From JAZFYD01 sp036443405 (GTDB lineage Bacteria > Planctomycetota > PLA2): a stretch of DNA of 21,314 bases. The notes under the pieces are model-generated. The model worked only from the letters and a program-made list of their open reading frames with translations. It had not been told where the DNA came from and searched no databases. The DNA lies in NCBI GenBank assembly GCA_036443405.1, contig JAZFYD010000165.1, positions 1-21,314 of the forward strand, written 5' to 3'. The position numbers and the translations under genes were made by a program. Positions 19,959-21,314 of this stretch are shown piece by piece (within the stretch, counting starts at the first letter, position 1; every line of letters starts with the position of its first letter).

Positions 19959-20678
19959 TCAGTCGGTGCCGCCAACGGGGCCGTGATCCATACGGACCTT
20001 GAGAGTGCCCAGGATGCGCTGGATCTTGTCTTCGACCCGGTTGAGGCTGATGACGTTTTCCAGGACGATCGGCCTGGCTTCGCCCTCCGGCTGCAGCACG
20101 AGCGTTCCGGCACGCAGCAGAAAGTACTCCAAGACGTCGCTGATCTCCTTTTGCATGTGCAACCCGCGGGTGGGGTAGCGCCTCACGTCGCCCAGGAACC
20201 CGTGGTGGTGCAGGATCTCGTTGGGCTGGATCTCCCAGTAGCTGAAACGCGTGTTGATGAATACCAGCAGGTAGATGATCGAGAAGACCGCGGCGATGGA
20301 GTAGTAAAACCCCTTGTTCATGCGCAGTTCGAGGCCTCCGAGGAACGCCCCGACGTCTTTCAGGAACCCGAACTGCATGCCGGCGAAGACGAACGCAATG
20401 ATGAAGAACGAGATCGCCACGGAGCGGATCCGGGAGAACTCGAACGCGATGACCAGCGTATTGAACACGAAGATCGCGAGCCAGACGCGGCCGAGCAGTG
20501 GCGTCATGTCGGAAGCGCTTGCCACATCCGCCGGCTGCAAGATCCCGCAGACCAGGGATGCGATCCAGGTGAGGTAGAGATAGACCACCTTCGGATAGGC
20601 GCGGACGACGACCGAGGTCGGCTCGTCGTGTCCGGGGGCGAGGGCGGGAGCGGGGGCAGCGCTAGAGGTTTCCGACAT
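19959..20678 (-). CDS. Four-TM membrane protein with C-terminal bacterial-PH-like domain
   Basis: The 239-residue protein has an Ala/Pro-rich N-terminal tail (1-20) and four hydrophobic helices at about 31-47, 62-81, 86-105 and 124-141. The last helix leads directly into a soluble domain at about 143-228. In that domain, FSYWEIQPNEILHHHGFLGD, then RRYPTRGLHMQKEISD and LVLQPEGEARPIVLENV, match the strand pattern of bacterial PH-like (bPH/YdbS-type) domains. The function of these proteins is largely unknown; some act in envelope or vesicle processes. No close neighbour on the minus strand suggests a partner. It is divergent from the gene at 20755, with only 76 nt between the starts. No clear ribosome-binding site is visible. 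Confidence 0.8.
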   Translation of the reverse strand: MSETSSAAPAPALAPGHDEPTSVVVRAYPKVVYLYLTWIASLVCGILQPADVASASDMTPLLGRVWLAIFVFNTLVIAFEFSRIRSVAISFFIIAFVFAGMQFGFLKDVGAFLGGLELRMNKGFYYSIAAVFSIIYLLVFINTRFSYWEIQPNEILHHHGFLGDVRRYPTRGLHMQKEISDVLEYFLLRAGTLVLQPEGEARPIVLENVISLNRVEDKIQRILGTLKVRMDHGPVGGTD

Positions 20679-20754
20679 CGTGGGGCGAGGTTACCAGGAA
20701 TGAGCCGTCGTATTCGGCTTCGCGGCCCGCCCGACGGCGGGTACGATCGCGCCC

Positions 20755-21314
20755 GTGGAATCGCCCGAGATCGAACGCTGCGCGCACCTGATTCACCACG
20801 CGGGAGACCGCGGGCGGACGCTTCCCGGGGGCTTTTGCCAGTGCCCTGCGGGGCTCATTCACGCCAACGATTGCCCCATCTCAAACGGTCAGGAGTGCGT
20901 TCATTTCAAGGAACGCGATGGCGCTCCCGAGGGGCTCGATGAACGCGCGTATGAGAAGTTGCACGTGCAGCTGTCGGAGGCGTTCGTAAGCCGCCGCTAC
21001 TTCCACCGGGTTCGGTCGCTCTGTCCCGCAGGCGACGCCTGGCATCGGCGGAAGGCTCGTCTCGAGGAGCTCTACGCGGGCACCGAGGACGAGGCCCCTT
21101 TCGAGGACGTCGAGAAGGTCGACGCGGCGTATGTCATCGAGCGGGACAAGCTCATCGAGGCCCGCCGCAAGCGTGACGCGGCGCGCGAGGAGCGCAAGCA
21201 GCAGGAAAAGGACCGTGCCGCCGAGCAGGCTCGGATCCGAGTGAAGACCGTCGTGGAGCGCGCCCGGGATACGGTCGCCGAAAAGGGCAATGTCGCCACG
21301 AGCTACCTCGACGC
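20755..21314 (+). CDS. Cys-containing coiled-coil protein, N-terminal part (runs off window)
   Basis: An open frame with no stop runs from the GTG at 20755 to the right edge, giving 186 residues. An in-frame TGA at 20701-20703 and no other start codon before 20755 support the GTG. The first 50 residues carry several Cys and His residues: Cys9, Cys28-x-Cys30 (GGFCQCPAG), Cys40 and Cys48, with His11, His14 and His15. This could bind zinc or an iron-sulfur cluster, or the cysteines could be coincidental. From about residue 100 the sequence is almost entirely charged (ARLEELY, ERDKLIEARRKRDAAREERK, EKDRAAEQARIRV), a likely long helix or coiled coil. Codon use with G/C third positions fits a real gene. 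I recognise no family. It diverges from the bPH-like gene. Confidence 0.65.
   Translation, partial: MESPEIERCAHLIHHAGDRGRTLPGGFCQCPAGLIHANDCPISNGQECVHFKERDGAPEGLDERAYEKLHVQLSEAFVSRRYFHRVRSLCPAGDAWHRRKARLEELYAGTEDEAPFEDVEKVDAAYVIERDKLIEARRKRDAAREERKQQEKDRAAEQARIRVKTVVERARDTVAEKGNVATSYLD

Overview
The window is GC-rich and densely coded. It looks like a chromosomal piece from a diderm (Gram-negative type) bacterium: there are two signal-peptide-bearing outer-membrane-barrel proteins ending in Phe, a lipoprotein, a PilZ protein and a Hanks-type Ser/Thr kinase. Such a mix is common in Planctomycetota, Myxococcota and related deep lineages. I cannot fix the phylum from the sequence alone. No rRNA, tRNA, CRISPR array, transposase or phage gene was seen.

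Layout. (1) 1-4660 (+) is a tight run: the tail of an endonuclease/exonuclease/phosphatase-family protein, a RarD-type DMT transporter and a 1095-residue MscK-like mechanosensitive channel. (2) 4856-6202 (+) encodes a lipoprotein with a Pro-rich linker and a right-handed beta-helix. (3) 6264-7175 (+) is a second EamA-type transporter. (4) 7287-9278 (+) is a single-chain aconitase/isopropylmalate-dehydratase-like enzyme with its swivel domain at the N terminus. (5) 9282-10287 (-) is a two-gene unit, a PduO-type cobalamin adenosyltransferase overlapping a small membrane protein. (6) 10401-13416 (+) holds a small unknown protein, a kinase/membrane-hairpin/GAF-like fusion and a PilZ protein, all separated by copies of one palindromic repeat. 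(7) 13610-15823 (+) pairs an alpha/beta-hydrolase-like protein, which appears to lack its catalytic His, with a ThiO-like glycine oxidase. (8) 16160-19097 (+) holds two tandem OprB-like porin paralogues that share a leader motif. (9) 19213-19824 (+) is a histidine phosphatase. (10) 19959-20678 (-) is a four-TM protein with a bacterial-PH-like tail. (11) 20755-end (+) is the start of a Cys-containing, coiled-coil protein cut by the window edge.

The most striking non-coding structure is a family of short palindromic repeats found at five loci. Each starts within about 10 nt of a stop codon, and in every case it is oriented in the sense direction of the gene it follows. Four of the five contain two units spaced exactly 29 nt apart. 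The second is a conserved leader shared by the two porin genes: an A-tract/T-tract hairpin, GGCGGA, then CGGTTTGAA ending 65 or 66 nt before the start codon. The genes do not form one obvious pathway; the window reads as several small envelope, transport, signalling and metabolic units.
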